Assembly: GCF_046292685.1 (NCBI RefSeq)
Contig: NZ_JBKBQM010000011.1
Span: forward strand, 5,869 to 69,868
DNA: 64,000 bases
Direction: 5' to 3'
From: Wagnerdoeblera sp046292685
Lineage (GTDB): Bacteria > Pseudomonadota > Alphaproteobacteria > Rhodobacterales > Rhodobacteraceae
This document shows, piece after piece, positions 17,609 through 28,567 of the stretch (position 1 is the stretch's first letter; the number at the start of each line of letters is the position of its first letter). The notes below the pieces were generated by a model. That model saw only the letters and a program-made list of their open reading frames with translations, ran no database searches and was not told the origin of the DNA. The translations under genes and the position numbers were made by a program.

Positions 17609-18709
17609 TCAACCATCCTCCATGTGCAACAGCAGCCCCATCGCCGCCATCAGCGCGGCGGCCGGCGGGGCCCAGGCGGCCAGGGCCACCGGAATCTGGC
17701 CGTTTTCGCCCAGCACCTGCGAAAAGTTGCGCAGAAAGAACATGGCAAACCCCGCCAGAACCGCCAGCAGCACCATCGTGCCGGATCGTCCGAACCGCAC
17801 ATGCCGCATGGTGAAACCTGCCGCAAGCAGCACCATCGCCGCAAGGGTCAATGGCAGTGCCAGTTCGCGTTGCAACCAGACCCGGTGCTTTTGCGCCGAA
17901 AAGCCGGCCCGCTCCAGCCCTTCGATGAAGGCCGGCAAATCCCAGATCGCCACCGCATCGGGGGCCGAGAAGCTTTCGCGGATGCGCGTCGCCGTCAGGT
18001 CGGTGGGCAGGCGGGCGCTGTCCACCCGGGTTGCGGTCTTTTCCGGGTTGGTGTCGGTCAGGCGCCATTCCTTGACTCGGTCCAGCGTCCAGAAGCCGGG
18101 GGCAAGGCGCGCCTCGGCGGCCTCGATCCGGCTGATGGGCTGGCCCTCGGCGTCGAAGTCGATGAAGGTGACCTCGAACAGTTGCGTGCCGTCCTGATTG
18201 GCGCGCGCCGCGCGGATCACCGTCTGGCCCGCACGGCTGCCCTGACGCAGCCAAAGCCCTTCGCGGCTGACCGACAGCACGCTTTGCACCCCGTCCGACG
18301 ACAGCCGCGAGGAGACGTCCTCGGCCACCCGCGCCGTGGCGGCGACCAGCGGGTTCAGCACCGCCACCGCCGCCGCCCCCAGCAGGAAGGCCGTCATCAC
18401 CGGAGCCACCAGCGCCCGGATGGCCGAGCGCCCCGCCGCGCGGATCACCACCAGTTCCGACGACCGCGCCAGCGACAGGAACATTGCCACCGCCCCCAGC
18501 ATCACCACCAGCGGCAGAATGCGGTAAAGCCCGCCGGCAAGGTTCAGCGCGGCGATATGGGCGGCCTGTGCCAGCCCGGCTTCGGGGTTGCCGGCGTTGC
18601 GGCGGATCTGTTCGACCATGTCGATCAGCATCAGGATGCCGGCGAACACCGCCGCCACGATCCCCACGCTGACCAGAAACCGCCGCGCCAGATAAAGCCC
18701 CAGCGTCAT
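17609..18709 (-). CDS. lptG: LPS export ABC transporter permease LptG
   Basis: A 366-residue inner-membrane permease of the YjgP/YjgQ family with six predicted membrane segments: three near the N-terminus (RFLVSVGIVAAVFAGILML and the next two), a periplasmic jellyroll in the middle, and three at the end. It pairs with LptF and the ATPase LptB to extract LPS from the inner membrane. Its ATG overlaps the lptF stop by 4 bases (ATGA). Confidence 0.94.
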   Translation of the reverse strand: MTLGLYLARRFLVSVGIVAAVFAGILMLIDMVEQIRRNAGNPEAGLAQAAHIAALNLAGGLYRILPLVVMLGAVAMFLSLARSSELVVIRAAGRSAIRALVAPVMTAFLLGAAAVAVLNPLVAATARVAEDVSSRLSSDGVQSVLSVSREGLWLRQGSRAGQTVIRAARANQDGTQLFEVTFIDFDAEGQPISRIEAAEARLAPGFWTLDRVKEWRLTDTNPEKTATRVDSARLPTDLTATRIRESFSAPDAVAIWDLPAFIEGLERAGFSAQKHRVWLQRELALPLTLAAMVLLAAGFTMRHVRFGRSGTMVLLAVLAGFAMFFLRNFSQVLGENGQIPVALAAWAPPAAALMAAMGLLLHMEDG

Positions 18710-19830
18710 GGCGTGGCCCCCCCGCGACGGCGCAGGCCATAGGGGCGCTGCGACCACCAAAGCATCGCCGCCGCCATGCCTGTGCCGGTCAGCGGCGCGG
18801 CCCAGACCAGCGGCCAGAGCCGGGCATCGCGCACGCCCAGCGTTTCGGCGCTGTTGGCCACCAGTTGCACCGCCACCAGTGCCAGCGCCCCGCCCAGCAG
18901 TTGCCGCCACAGCCCGAAGCGGCTGAACGCCCCGACCAGCAGCGAGGCAAAGCCGATCAACGCCGCGACCGTGGCCAGGAACGGTTGGGCGAAACGGTTG
19001 TGCGCCTCGTAAAGCAGCACTGCGCGGCTGCGGCCGGTGGCCGCCTGGGTCGCCTCGTCGGCGCGCAGCAATTCCAGCGTGGACAGCGAAGCCTCGTCGC
19101 GCAGGCCCAGACCCGCCGGCGACAGGACCGCGCCCAGATCGTAGGTGAAGTCGGAAAACCGCGTCACCGCCAGCCGCTTGCCCTCCAGCGTCAGCGTCTG
19201 CGCCATGCCTTCGAACAGCACGAGCTTGGGCCCGGTGGGCGAGCGCGCCAGCAGCGCGCGGCGGGCGGTATAGCTGGTGCGGCTGGTTTCGGACCGGGCA
19301 TCCGACAGGAAGATGTCCTGCAGTTCGCCGACCTCGGTGATGTCGCGGATATAGAACGTGACCCCTTCGGCCGGAAACTGGAACACGCCCGCGCGCAGGA
19401 AGCGGGCGGTGACGTTTTCCGCGATCTCGGCCTGGCGGTTGATCAGCGCGGTGCGGCTGGCCGGCACCAGCGCGTGCATCAGCACCGCCATCATCGCCGC
19501 CACGATCAGCCCGAACACCAGCACCGGCCGCGCCAGCCGCCAGGGCGAAAAGCCGGTCGCCTGCATCACCACCAGCTCGGATTCGGTGCTGAGCCGGTTG
19601 GTAACATAGGCGGCGGCGGCAAAGGCCGCCACCGGCAGCACCAGCCGGATCACGTTGGGCAGCGTCAGCAGCGTCAGTTCCAGAAACACCAGCGCCGATT
19701 GCCCGTCGCCGATCAGCCGGTCGAACAGCCCGACGGCCCGGTTCACCCAGTAGACCGCAACCAGCACCAGCGCAAAGAACCCGAACAGCATCAGAAGCTG
19801 CGACAGCAGGTATCTGTCGAATCGCGCCAC
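18706..19830 (-). CDS. lptF: LPS export ABC transporter permease LptF
   Basis: A 374-residue YjgP/YjgQ permease, partner of LptG: the same six-segment layout with a periplasmic domain and the typical start FDRYLLSQLLMLFGFFALVL. The start is a GTG at 19830; the conserved block begins three codons later and no ATG is near. It is the first gene of the lptF-lptG-lptD-surA-pdxA-rsmA run and is divergent from pepA across 176 bases. Confidence 0.93.
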   Translation of the reverse strand: MARFDRYLLSQLLMLFGFFALVLVAVYWVNRAVGLFDRLIGDGQSALVFLELTLLTLPNVIRLVLPVAAFAAAAYVTNRLSTESELVVMQATGFSPWRLARPVLVFGLIVAAMMAVLMHALVPASRTALINRQAEIAENVTARFLRAGVFQFPAEGVTFYIRDITEVGELQDIFLSDARSETSRTSYTARRALLARSPTGPKLVLFEGMAQTLTLEGKRLAVTRFSDFTYDLGAVLSPAGLGLRDEASLSTLELLRADEATQAATGRSRAVLLYEAHNRFAQPFLATVAALIGFASLLVGAFSRFGLWRQLLGGALALVAVQLVANSAETLGVRDARLWPLVWAAPLTGTGMAAAMLWWSQRPYGLRRRGGATP

Positions 19831-19969
19831 GCGCCCCACCCCCCGGATCGGCCCTTGCCCTGATTTCCGGTCCTGTCCTAATCCACCTTGCCGCGCCCGG
19901 AAACCCGGATTCCGCCGAGGCGGCAGCCGCCCGCCGCATGGGGCAGGTCTGGTCAACCGGCATGGGCAA

Positions 19970-19984
19970 GGCTAGGGTCGGCCC
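19970..19984 (+). promoter_or_regulatory. Probable -10 region of pepA (shared 15-mer)
   Basis: GGCTAGGGTCGGCCC lies 23 bases before the pepA ATG. The identical 15-mer lies 26 bases before the glutathione S-transferase gene (54802-54816). Variants with GCTAGGG precede ribE. It is probably a promoter -10/start region; no convincing -35 box was found. Confidence 0.4.
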
Positions 19985-20006
19985 GCAGACCCAACCGGAG
20001 ACCGAG

Positions 20007-21470
<1,464 letters not shown>

Positions 21471-21475
21471 GCGGG

Positions 21476-21952
21476 GTGGGCCACGCGCTGTTCTATCACC
21501 TGACGCGGTCGGGCGCCGAGGATGTGGTGCGCCTGCTGGCCGGTCGGGCACTGGCTATGGGGTGGCGCGTGGTGCTGCGCGGGTCCGATGCGGCCGCGCT
21601 GGCGCGGCTGGACGAACGCCTTTGGCTGGAACCTGCCGACGGGTTTCTGCCGCACGGGATGGCCGGGGGGCGGCACGATGCGCGCCAGCCCCTGTTGCTG
21701 ACCACCGGCACCGTCCTGCCCGAGGGGGCGCGGGCGCTGATGGTGGTGGACGGCGCCGGGGTGACGGCCGACGAGGTGGCGCGGCTGGAGCGGGTGTGGA
21801 TCGTGTTCGACGGGGCCGACCCGGCTGCGCTGGAAACCGCGCGGGCGCAGTGGCGCGCGCTGACCGCCGCAGGTGCGGAAGCGGAATACTGGTCGGAGGA
21901 AAGCGGCCGCTGGCAGATGAAGACCGCCCGCCGCGCCGCCCCTTCGGGCTGA
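21476..21952 (+). CDS. holC: DNA polymerase III chi subunit
   Basis: A 158-residue HolC: starts GHALFYHLTRS and continues with WRVVLRGSDAAALARLDERLW and the conserved FLPHG. Chi links the clamp loader to SSB. The start is a GTG 5 bases after the pepA stop with only a weak Shine-Dalgarno sequence, so translation is probably coupled to pepA. The pepA-holC pairing is standard in alphaproteobacteria. Confidence 0.92.
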   Translation: MGHALFYHLTRSGAEDVVRLLAGRALAMGWRVVLRGSDAAALARLDERLWLEPADGFLPHGMAGGRHDARQPLLLTTGTVLPEGARALMVVDGAGVTADEVARLERVWIVFDGADPAALETARAQWRALTAAGAEAEYWSEESGRWQMKTARRAAPSG

Positions 21953-21998
21953 CCCGAAGGCGGCGCCTGCGGCGCCACGCCTCTTGAGCGCCGGCCGG

Positions 21999-22055
21999 GC
22001 CGGGCCTGCCCGGCGCGGGGTGCCTCCGGCGGGGATATTTCGGGCAAGGTGAAGG
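21999..22055 (-). repeat. AAATATCC composite repeat, copy 2
   Basis: The hairpin GCCGGGC-CT-GCCCGGC (21999-22014) precedes an inverted core, CTCCGGCGGGGATATTT then CAAGGTGAAGG (22024-22055). It lies between the convergent ends of holC and the aminotransferase gene. Read with holC, the hairpin comes first and the core second. Confidence 0.7.
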
Positions 22056-22065
22056 GGCTGCGCGA

Positions 22066-23280
22066 TCAGTCGCCCTGGGGCCGGGCGGGCGGGGCCGGCG
22101 CGTTGCTGACGGCCTCGGCCGCGATGATGCGGCCGATCAGGGCGCAATCGTCGAGCGAGAAGGTCAGCGGCAGGCGCATGTCGATGAGCCCGGCGAGGAC
22201 AGCGTCGGTGGCGGGCAGCGGCTGGTGCGGGGCGTAGTGCCAGTGGTCGTGGCGCGAGGTGAAGCCCGCGGGCGTGTCGCGGCCGAACCATTTGAGCTCG
22301 ACCCCGCGGGCGGCGCAGCGGGCGAGGAAGGCCTCGATCTGCGCGGGGTTGCGTCCGGGCAAGGCGAACTGGAACGACGAGCCGACGCGGATCGCCTCGG
22401 GGTGGCGCCGGATCAGCCGGAGCCCCGGCACCTTTGCAAGCGCGGTTTCCAGCCGGTCGTGGCGGGCCTGCCAGCGGGCGACACGGTCGGGCAGCAGCGG
22501 CAACTGGGCGCGCAGCACCGCGGCGCGCAGGTTGTCCATCCGCGAGGAGATGTTCGGCACCGTCCATTTCAGCGCCTCGTAAGCCTCGGGGGGCGGGCCG
22601 GCGGGGTGGCGGTCGAACAGCATGTAGCTGCCCGAGGCCAGCACCATGTGCGCCATCAGGCCGGCATCGTCGGTGACGATCAGCCCTCCTTCGCCGGAAT
22701 TGATATGCTTGTAGGTCTGGGTGGAATAGCAGCCGATCGCGCCGTGCCGCCCCGACGGGGTGCCGCGGAAGCTGGCGCCCATCGTGTGGGCGCAATCCTC
22801 GATCACCGTGATGTCGCGTTCGCGGCACAGGGCCATCAGCGCGTCCATGTCGGCGATGTGGCCGCGCATGTGGCTGAGCAGCAGCACCGCCCCCGGCCAG
22901 GCCCGTGCGGCAAGGTCTTCGAGGTCGATCACCAGGTCGGGGGTGGTGCCCACGAAGACCGGCTCGGCCCCCAGGGCCGCGATGGCGCCGGGCACGGGTG
23001 CCAGAGTGAAGGCGTTGGTCAGCACCCGCATCCCCGGCCCGACGCCCAGCGCGCGCAAGGCCAGCCGCAAGGCGGCGCCGCCCGAAGCGACGGCAAGCGC
23101 GTGGCGCGCCCCGGTGAAGGCGGCGAAGTCCTGTTCCAGCAAGGCGGTTTGGGCGATTTCGCCGGGGGCGGTGTTGTAGCGGTGCAGCCGCCCGCCTTGC
23201 AGCACGGCCACCGCCGCGGCGATGCCGGCTTCGGGGATCGGTTCCTGCTGGGTAAAGCTGCCGGTGAAGACTTCGGTCAT
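22066..23280 (-). CDS. DegT/DnrJ/EryC1/StrS-family aminotransferase
   Basis: A 404-residue PLP-dependent sugar aminotransferase-like protein. It has the N-terminal GGRLHRYN region, the cofactor-site EDCAHTMGASFRG, and the PLP lysine in YKHINSGEGGLIV. These enzymes usually transaminate nucleotide-linked keto-sugars for LPS or antibiotics. It overlaps the MFS transporter gene by 4 bases (ATGA) and is the last gene of a gph-MFS-aminotransferase run, with no other sugar-nucleotide genes beside it. The true substrate is therefore uncertain. Confidence 0.85.
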   Translation of the reverse strand: MTEVFTGSFTQQEPIPEAGIAAAVAVLQGGRLHRYNTAPGEIAQTALLEQDFAAFTGARHALAVASGGAALRLALRALGVGPGMRVLTNAFTLAPVPGAIAALGAEPVFVGTTPDLVIDLEDLAARAWPGAVLLLSHMRGHIADMDALMALCRERDITVIEDCAHTMGASFRGTPSGRHGAIGCYSTQTYKHINSGEGGLIVTDDAGLMAHMVLASGSYMLFDRHPAGPPPEAYEALKWTVPNISSRMDNLRAAVLRAQLPLLPDRVARWQARHDRLETALAKVPGLRLIRRHPEAIRVGSSFQFALPGRNPAQIEAFLARCAARGVELKWFGRDTPAGFTSRHDHWHYAPHQPLPATDAVLAGLIDMRLPLTFSLDDCALIGRIIAAEAVSNAPAPPARPQGD

Positions 23281-24491
23281 GCCATCCTCCGCAAGGTCCA
23301 GAGATACAGCGCCAGCGTGCAACCCAGCAAGGCGGCTGCCAGGAAATAGCCCGCATCGGGGGTCTGCCAGCGCGCGCCTTCGGCCATGAAGGCGGCAAAG
23401 ACCTGGGCGAAGGTGACGGTGCCGGCCAGCATGGCGATGTTGGTGACCGCCGAGATGCCGCCCTGCAATTCGCCCTGGGCGTCTTCGGGCACCACGCGCG
23501 ACATCATCGCCATCAGCATCGGTTGCACGAAGCCTTCGGGCCCATGCACGACCATCAGCACCACCACCACGCCCAGGCCGCCCGCCAGCCCGTAACCCGC
23601 GGCCGCCACCATCGCCGAGGTCAGCCCCAGCACCGCAACGCGCGCCTCGCCCCAGCGTTTCACCGCCGGGCCCGTCAACCCGCCCTGGAACCCCGCCATC
23701 ACCAGCCCGAACACCGCCAGCGTGAGCCCCACCATGCTTTCCGACCAGCCGAACTTGGCCATGCCCCAGAACGGCCAGATCGCCGGATAGACCGAACTGG
23801 CAAAGAAGAACGCGAACAGCACGCCGCACATCGGCAACACGCCCGGATAGCGGCGAAACACCGCGAAGACCCCGAACGGGTTGGACCGGCGCCACTCGAA
23901 GGCGCGCTGCGACGCGGGCGGCAGGGTTTCGGGCAGCACGATCCAGCCGTAGACGAAGTTCAGGAAGGATATCCCCGCAGCGACCCAGAACGGCACCCGC
24001 GGGCCCAGTTCGCCCAGCAAGCCGCCGATCGCCGGCCCGATTACGAAGCCCACGCCGAACGCCGCCCCCATCAGGCCAAAGGCCCGGGCGCGGTCCTCGG
24101 GCGCCTTGACATCGGCGATGAACGCGTTGGCGATGACCCAGCTCGACCCGCAGACCCCGGCCAGAATCCGCCCGACGAAAAGCCACGGCAACGAAGGCGC
24201 CAGCGCCGACAGCACATAGTCGAGCCCGAGCCCGAAGATCGCCAGCAACAAGAGCGGGCGCCGGCCGAAACGGTCCGACAGGTTGCCCACCAGCGGCGCG
24301 CACAGGAACTGCGCCATCGAAAAGGCGAAATACATCCAGCCGCCGATCACCGCCGCCTCGGCCAGGCCCACGTGGCCGACATCCTCGATCAGCGCGGGCA
24401 GCACCGGGATGATCAGGCCGAAGCCCACCATGTCCAGCAGCACCGTGACCAGCACGAAGGCGAAGGCATGCCTGCCGGGCGCGCGCGGCAT
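23277..24491 (-). CDS. MFS transporter, TetA-like
   Basis: A 404-residue major facilitator protein with 12 predicted membrane segments. The first loop has the MFS motif GNLSDRFGRRPLL and segment 4/5 has AFGLMGAAFGVGFVIGPAIGG, typical of the TCR/Tet(A) drug:proton antiporter group. The start GFGLIIPVLPAL is also typical of that group. The substrate cannot be assigned; similar proteins occur as general exporters. It lies 3 bases downstream of gph and overlaps the aminotransferase gene. Confidence 0.88.
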   Translation of the reverse strand: MPRAPGRHAFAFVLVTVLLDMVGFGLIIPVLPALIEDVGHVGLAEAAVIGGWMYFAFSMAQFLCAPLVGNLSDRFGRRPLLLLAIFGLGLDYVLSALAPSLPWLFVGRILAGVCGSSWVIANAFIADVKAPEDRARAFGLMGAAFGVGFVIGPAIGGLLGELGPRVPFWVAAGISFLNFVYGWIVLPETLPPASQRAFEWRRSNPFGVFAVFRRYPGVLPMCGVLFAFFFASSVYPAIWPFWGMAKFGWSESMVGLTLAVFGLVMAGFQGGLTGPAVKRWGEARVAVLGLTSAMVAAAGYGLAGGLGVVVVLMVVHGPEGFVQPMLMAMMSRVVPEDAQGELQGGISAVTNIAMLAGTVTFAQVFAAFMAEGARWQTPDAGYFLAAALLGCTLALYLWTLRRMA

Positions 24492-24494
24492 GGC

Positions 24495-25169
24495 TCAGGT
24501 CCCCAGCAGGCGGTCCACCACCGCCTCCAGCCCGTCGTAATGGTCGAGCAGCCCTTCGGGCTGCAACTCGGCGATGGCGCGCCCTTGCGGGCCGAAGGTG
24601 ACCAGCACCACCGGCACCCCCGCCGCCGCCGCCGTGCGCCGGTCGGTGATCGTGTCGCCCACCAGCAGCGCGCGCGCCATGTCGCCCCCCGCGCGTTCGA
24701 CCGCAAGGCGCAAGGGCGCCGGGTCGGGCTTGGCCACCGGCAGGGTCCGGGCGCCCACCATCGCGGCGAACAGGTCGCGCACCCCCAGCCGCGCCAGCAG
24801 CAGTTCGGCCAGGTCGTCGGGCTTGTTGGTGCAGATGCCCACCCGGTCTCCGCGGGCGCGCAACCGCTCGACCGCCGCCACCGCCCCGGGATAAAGCCGG
24901 GTATGGGTGTCGATCGCATCGCGGTAGGCGGCCAGCAGGCGCGGGTAGCGGCGCCCCACCTCCTCCTCGCTCCAGCCGAGCCCCAACCGCGCCGCGCCTG
25001 CGCGCAACATCGCCCGCCCGCCGTGAAAGGCGGTCAGCGCATCCTGCGGGCCCAGCGGCGGGGCATGCCCCTCGTCGGCAAAGGTGGTGTTGGCCGCGGC
25101 CAGAAGGTCGCCCGAGGTATCGGCCAGCGTGCCGTCGAGGTCGAAGATCACCGTGCGCGGAAGGGTCAT
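24495..25169 (-). CDS. gph: Phosphoglycolate phosphatase-like HAD hydrolase
   Basis: A 224-residue HAD-superfamily phosphatase. The nucleophile motif is FDLDGTLADTS (9-19), motif II sits in ICTNKPDD, and motif III/IV is AKPDPAPL followed by LLVGDTITDR. It probably removes 2-phosphoglycolate made by DNA repair or RuBisCO oxygenation. The ATG at 25169 follows AGGAG and gives the family length; a longer reading starts inside the divergent glmU region. It is divergent from glmU and first in a three-gene run. Confidence 0.87.
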   Translation of the reverse strand: MTLPRTVIFDLDGTLADTSGDLLAAANTTFADEGHAPPLGPQDALTAFHGGRAMLRAGAARLGLGWSEEEVGRRYPRLLAAYRDAIDTHTRLYPGAVAAVERLRARGDRVGICTNKPDDLAELLLARLGVRDLFAAMVGARTLPVAKPDPAPLRLAVERAGGDMARALLVGDTITDRRTAAAAGVPVVLVTFGPQGRAIAELQPEGLLDHYDGLEAVVDRLLGT

Positions 25170-25276
25170 GCTGCGGGCTCCTGTCACACAAGGAAAGGCT
25201 GCGTGAGGCCCCGCCCCCTTGCGGCGCCGCGTCCGACGGGTAGAACGGGGCCGAGCAAAAGAAAAGGCCCCGCAGA

Positions 25277-26614
25277 ATGGCATTGTCGCTGATCGTCCTC
25301 GCCGCCGGGCAGGGCACCCGCATGAACTCCGAACGGCCCAAGGTGCTGCACCCGCTGGGCGGCGTGCCGCTGCTGGCGCATGCGCTGGCGGCCGGGCGCG
25401 CGCTGGAACCCGACCGGGTGGTGGTGGTGGCCGGCCACGGCGCGCCCGAGGTGACGGCGGCGGCGGCCGAACTCGACCCCGAGGCGCAGGTGGTGATCCA
25501 GGCCGAACGCCTCGGCACCGCGCATGCCGTGGCCCAGGCGCGCGACGCCGCGCTGCCCCGGGGCGACGTGGTGGTGCTTTACGGCGATACCCCGTTCCTC
25601 ACGCCCGAAACGCTGGAACGCCTGCGCGCGGCGCGCAGCCGCTTCGACGTGGTGGTGCTGGGCTTTCGCGCGCTCGACCCGGGCCGCTACGGCCGGCTGG
25701 TCACCAGCGGCGACGACCTGCTGGCCATCGTGGAATGGAAGGATGCGTCGGACGAGGAACGCCGGATCGACCTGTGCAACTCCGGCGTGATGGCCGCCGA
25801 TGCCGCCACGCTGTTCGCGCTGATCGACGCGGTGGATAACGCCAATGCCGCCGGCGAATACTACCTGACCGATGTGGCCGGCATCGCCCGCGCCCGCGGC
25901 CTGACCGCCGGCGTGGTTCTGTGCGACGAGGCCGAGACGCTGGGCATCAACACCCGCGCCGAACTGGTCGCCGCCGAGGCCGCCTTCCAGGCCCGCCGCC
26001 GCGCCGAAATGATCGACCTCGGCGTCACCCTGACCGCCCCCGATACGGTGATCTTCGCGCTCGATACCGTGGTCGGGCGCGATGCGATCATCGGTCCCAA
26101 CGTGGTCTTCGGGCCAGGTGTCACCGTGGAATCGGGCGCCGAGATCCGCGCCTTCTGCCACCTCGAAGGCTGCCATGTCAGCCGCGGCGCCACGGTCGGC
26201 CCCTTTGCCCGCCTGCGCCCCGGCGCCGAACTTGCCGAGGATGTCCACGTCGGCAACTTCGTCGAACTCAAGAATGCCATCCTCGACGAAGGGGTCAAGG
26301 TCGGCCACCTCACCTATCTCGGCGATGCCCATGTCGGCGAGCATACCAACATCGGCGCCGGCACCGTCACCTGCAACTACGACGGCGTGATGAAACACCG
26401 CACCACCATCGGCAAGCGCGCCTTCATCGGGTCGGACACCATGCTGGTCGCCCCCGTCACGGTGGGCGACGATGCTCTGACCGCCTCGGGCTCGGTCATC
26501 ACCGAAGACGTGCCGCCCGAGGCCCTGGCCGTCGCGCGCGGCCGCCAGGTCAACAAGCCCGGGCTTGCCGCGCGGCTGATGGCGCGCCTGCGCGCCTTGA
26601 AGGCCGCGAAATGA
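25277..26614 (+). CDS. glmU: Bifunctional UDP-GlcNAc pyrophosphorylase/glucosamine-1-phosphate acetyltransferase
   Basis: A 445-residue enzyme that makes UDP-GlcNAc for peptidoglycan and LPS. The N-terminal uridyltransferase has LAAGQGTRMNSERPKVLHPL; the C-terminal left-handed beta-helix acetyltransferase has hexapeptide repeats, with GAGTVTCNYDGVMKHRT and FIGSDTMLVAPV. It comes before glmS on the same strand, so two steps of amino-sugar supply are adjacent. Confidence 0.96.
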   Translation: MALSLIVLAAGQGTRMNSERPKVLHPLGGVPLLAHALAAGRALEPDRVVVVAGHGAPEVTAAAAELDPEAQVVIQAERLGTAHAVAQARDAALPRGDVVVLYGDTPFLTPETLERLRAARSRFDVVVLGFRALDPGRYGRLVTSGDDLLAIVEWKDASDEERRIDLCNSGVMAADAATLFALIDAVDNANAAGEYYLTDVAGIARARGLTAGVVLCDEAETLGINTRAELVAAEAAFQARRRAEMIDLGVTLTAPDTVIFALDTVVGRDAIIGPNVVFGPGVTVESGAEIRAFCHLEGCHVSRGATVGPFARLRPGAELAEDVHVGNFVELKNAILDEGVKVGHLTYLGDAHVGEHTNIGAGTVTCNYDGVMKHRTTIGKRAFIGSDTMLVAPVTVGDDALTASGSVITEDVPPEALAVARGRQVNKPGLAARLMARLRALKAAK

Positions 26615-26617
26615 CCG

Positions 26618-26676
26618 TCTTCATTTTCTGTCCGAAAATATCCCACGGGGGGTGCGGGGGGTGTGAAACCCCCCGC
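26618..26676 (+). repeat. AAATATCC composite repeat, copy 3
   Basis: A diverged core (TCTTCATTTTCTGTCCG, AAAATATCC, CACGGGGGG; 26618-26652) is followed by the hairpin GCGGGGGGT-GTGAA-ACCCCCCGC (26654-26676). It sits between glmU and glmS. Unlike the other copies, its orientation does not match a gene ending toward it. Confidence 0.65.
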
Positions 26677-26710
26677 CTCCGCCCGCGGCAACAGCGCAAG
26701 GCATCCTGAC

Positions 26711-28531
26711 ATGTGCGGTATCGTCGGCATCCTGGGCGATCATGAGGTCGCCCCGCAACTGGTCGAGGCGCTCAAGCGCCTCGAATACCGCGGCTACGAC
26801 AGCGCGGGTATCGCCACCGTCAACCGCGGCCGGCTCGACCGGCGGCGGGCGGTGGGCAAGCTCGTGAACCTCTCCGACCTTCTCGTGCACGATCCGCTGC
26901 CCGGCAAGGCCGGCATCGGGCACACGCGCTGGGCCACGCATGGGGCGGCGACAGTGACCAATGCCCACCCGCACCGCGCCGGGCGCGTCGCGGTGGTGCA
27001 CAACGGCATCATCGAGAATTTCAAGGACCTGCGCGAGGATCTCGCCGCCACCGGCTATGCCCCCGAAAGCCAGACCGACACCGAAACGGTGGCCCTGCTG
27101 GCCGCGCGCTACATCGACCAGGGCTGCGACCCGCGCACCGCCGCCGCCCGCACGCTGGAACGCCTGCATGGCGCCTTCGCGCTGTGCTTCCTGTTCGAAG
27201 GCGAGGACGACCTGATGATCGCCGCGCGCAAGGGCAGCCCTCTGGCCATCGGGCATGGCGACGGCGAGATGTATGTGGGCTCCGACGCCATCGCGCTGGC
27301 CCCGCTGACCGACCGCATCACCTACCTCGAGGAAGGCGACCGGGCCGAAGTCACCCGCGCAGGTGCGGTGATCTACGATGCCGCCGGGCGGCTGGCCAAC
27401 CGAGCCGAAACCCGCATCCAGATCGACACCGTCCGGGTGGAAAAGGGCGGCTACCGGCATTTCATGGCCAAGGAAATCGCCGAACAGCCCGTGGTGCTGG
27501 CCGATGCGCTGCGCCACTACCTCAGCCCTGACCGCACCGGCCTCAGCCTGCCGGAAAAGCTCGATTTCACGGGCGTTTCCCGGCTGATCCTGGTGGCTTG
27601 CGGCACCGCCAACCTGGCCTGCCAGGTGGCGAAATACTGGTTCGAACAGATCGCCGGCCTGCCGTGCGAGGTGGATATCGCCTCGGAATACCGCTACCGC
27701 GACCCTGTGGTCGATCCTGGCGCCTGGGCGGTGTTCGTCAGCCAGTCGGGCGAAACCGCCGATACGCTGGCCGCCCTGCGCCACGTGCAGGACAAGGTCG
27801 CGCAGATCGTCGCGGTGGTGAACGTGCCCACCTCCTCCATCGCGCGCGAGGCCGGGCTGGTGCTGCCCATCCTGGCCGGCATCGAGGTCGGCGTCGCCTC
27901 GACCAAGGCCTTCACCAACCAGCTGCTCGTGCTGGCGCTGATGGCGCTCAAGGCCGGGGCCGACCGTGGCCGGCTGAACCCGGCCGCCGTTGCCGCGCAT
28001 CTTGCGGCGCTGTCGGCGCTGCCCGGGCTGATGAACCACGCGCTCGGGCTCGACGAGCCAATCCGCGACCTTGCGCACGATCTGGCCAAGGCGCGCGACG
28101 TGCTGTTCCTGGGGCGCGGCCCGATGTATCCGCTGGCCCTGGAGGGGGCGCTGAAACTCAAGGAAATCAGCTATATCCATGCCGAAGGTTATGCGTCGGG
28201 CGAACTCAAGCACGGCCCCATCGCCTTGATCGACGCGGCCGTTCCCGTGGTAGTCATGGCGCCGCGCGATGCGCTGTTCGACAAGACCGTGTCGAACATG
28301 CAAGAGGTCATGGCCCGCCACGGCAAGGTGGTGCTGCTGTCGGATGCGCGCGGCATTGCCGAGGCGGGCGAAGGCACCTGGCGGCGGCTTTGCCTGCCCG
28401 AAGTGCCGCCGCTGCTGGCGCCGATCCTTTATGCCTTGCCGGCGCAGTTGCTGGCCTATCACACCGCGGTTGCCAAGGGCACCGATGTGGACCAGCCGCG
28501 CAATCTGGCGAAATCCGTGACGGTGGAATAG
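26711..28531 (+). CDS. glmS: Glutamine:fructose-6-phosphate aminotransferase
   Basis: A 606-residue enzyme that makes glucosamine-6-phosphate. After Met1 comes the catalytic Cys2 of the class II glutaminase (MCGIVGILG), then GYDSAGIA and HTRWATHG. Two SIS isomerase domains follow (VACGTANLACQVAKYW, SQSGETADTLAAL), and the C-terminus ends DVDQPRNLAKSVTVE as in the family. The ATG at 26711 is required to place Cys2. No riboswitch was recognised upstream; the gap holds only repeat copy 3. Confidence 0.97.
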   Translation: MCGIVGILGDHEVAPQLVEALKRLEYRGYDSAGIATVNRGRLDRRRAVGKLVNLSDLLVHDPLPGKAGIGHTRWATHGAATVTNAHPHRAGRVAVVHNGIIENFKDLREDLAATGYAPESQTDTETVALLAARYIDQGCDPRTAAARTLERLHGAFALCFLFEGEDDLMIAARKGSPLAIGHGDGEMYVGSDAIALAPLTDRITYLEEGDRAEVTRAGAVIYDAAGRLANRAETRIQIDTVRVEKGGYRHFMAKEIAEQPVVLADALRHYLSPDRTGLSLPEKLDFTGVSRLILVACGTANLACQVAKYWFEQIAGLPCEVDIASEYRYRDPVVDPGAWAVFVSQSGETADTLAALRHVQDKVAQIVAVVNVPTSSIAREAGLVLPILAGIEVGVASTKAFTNQLLVLALMALKAGADRGRLNPAAVAAHLAALSALPGLMNHALGLDEPIRDLAHDLAKARDVLFLGRGPMYPLALEGALKLKEISYIHAEGYASGELKHGPIALIDAAVPVVVMAPRDALFDKTVSNMQEVMARHGKVVLLSDARGIAEAGEGTWRRLCLPEVPPLLAPILYALPAQLLAYHTAVAKGTDVDQPRNLAKSVTVE

Positions 28532-28567
28532 GATGCCTGCAAAAGCTCAAGCCTTGCGTGAACTTCC

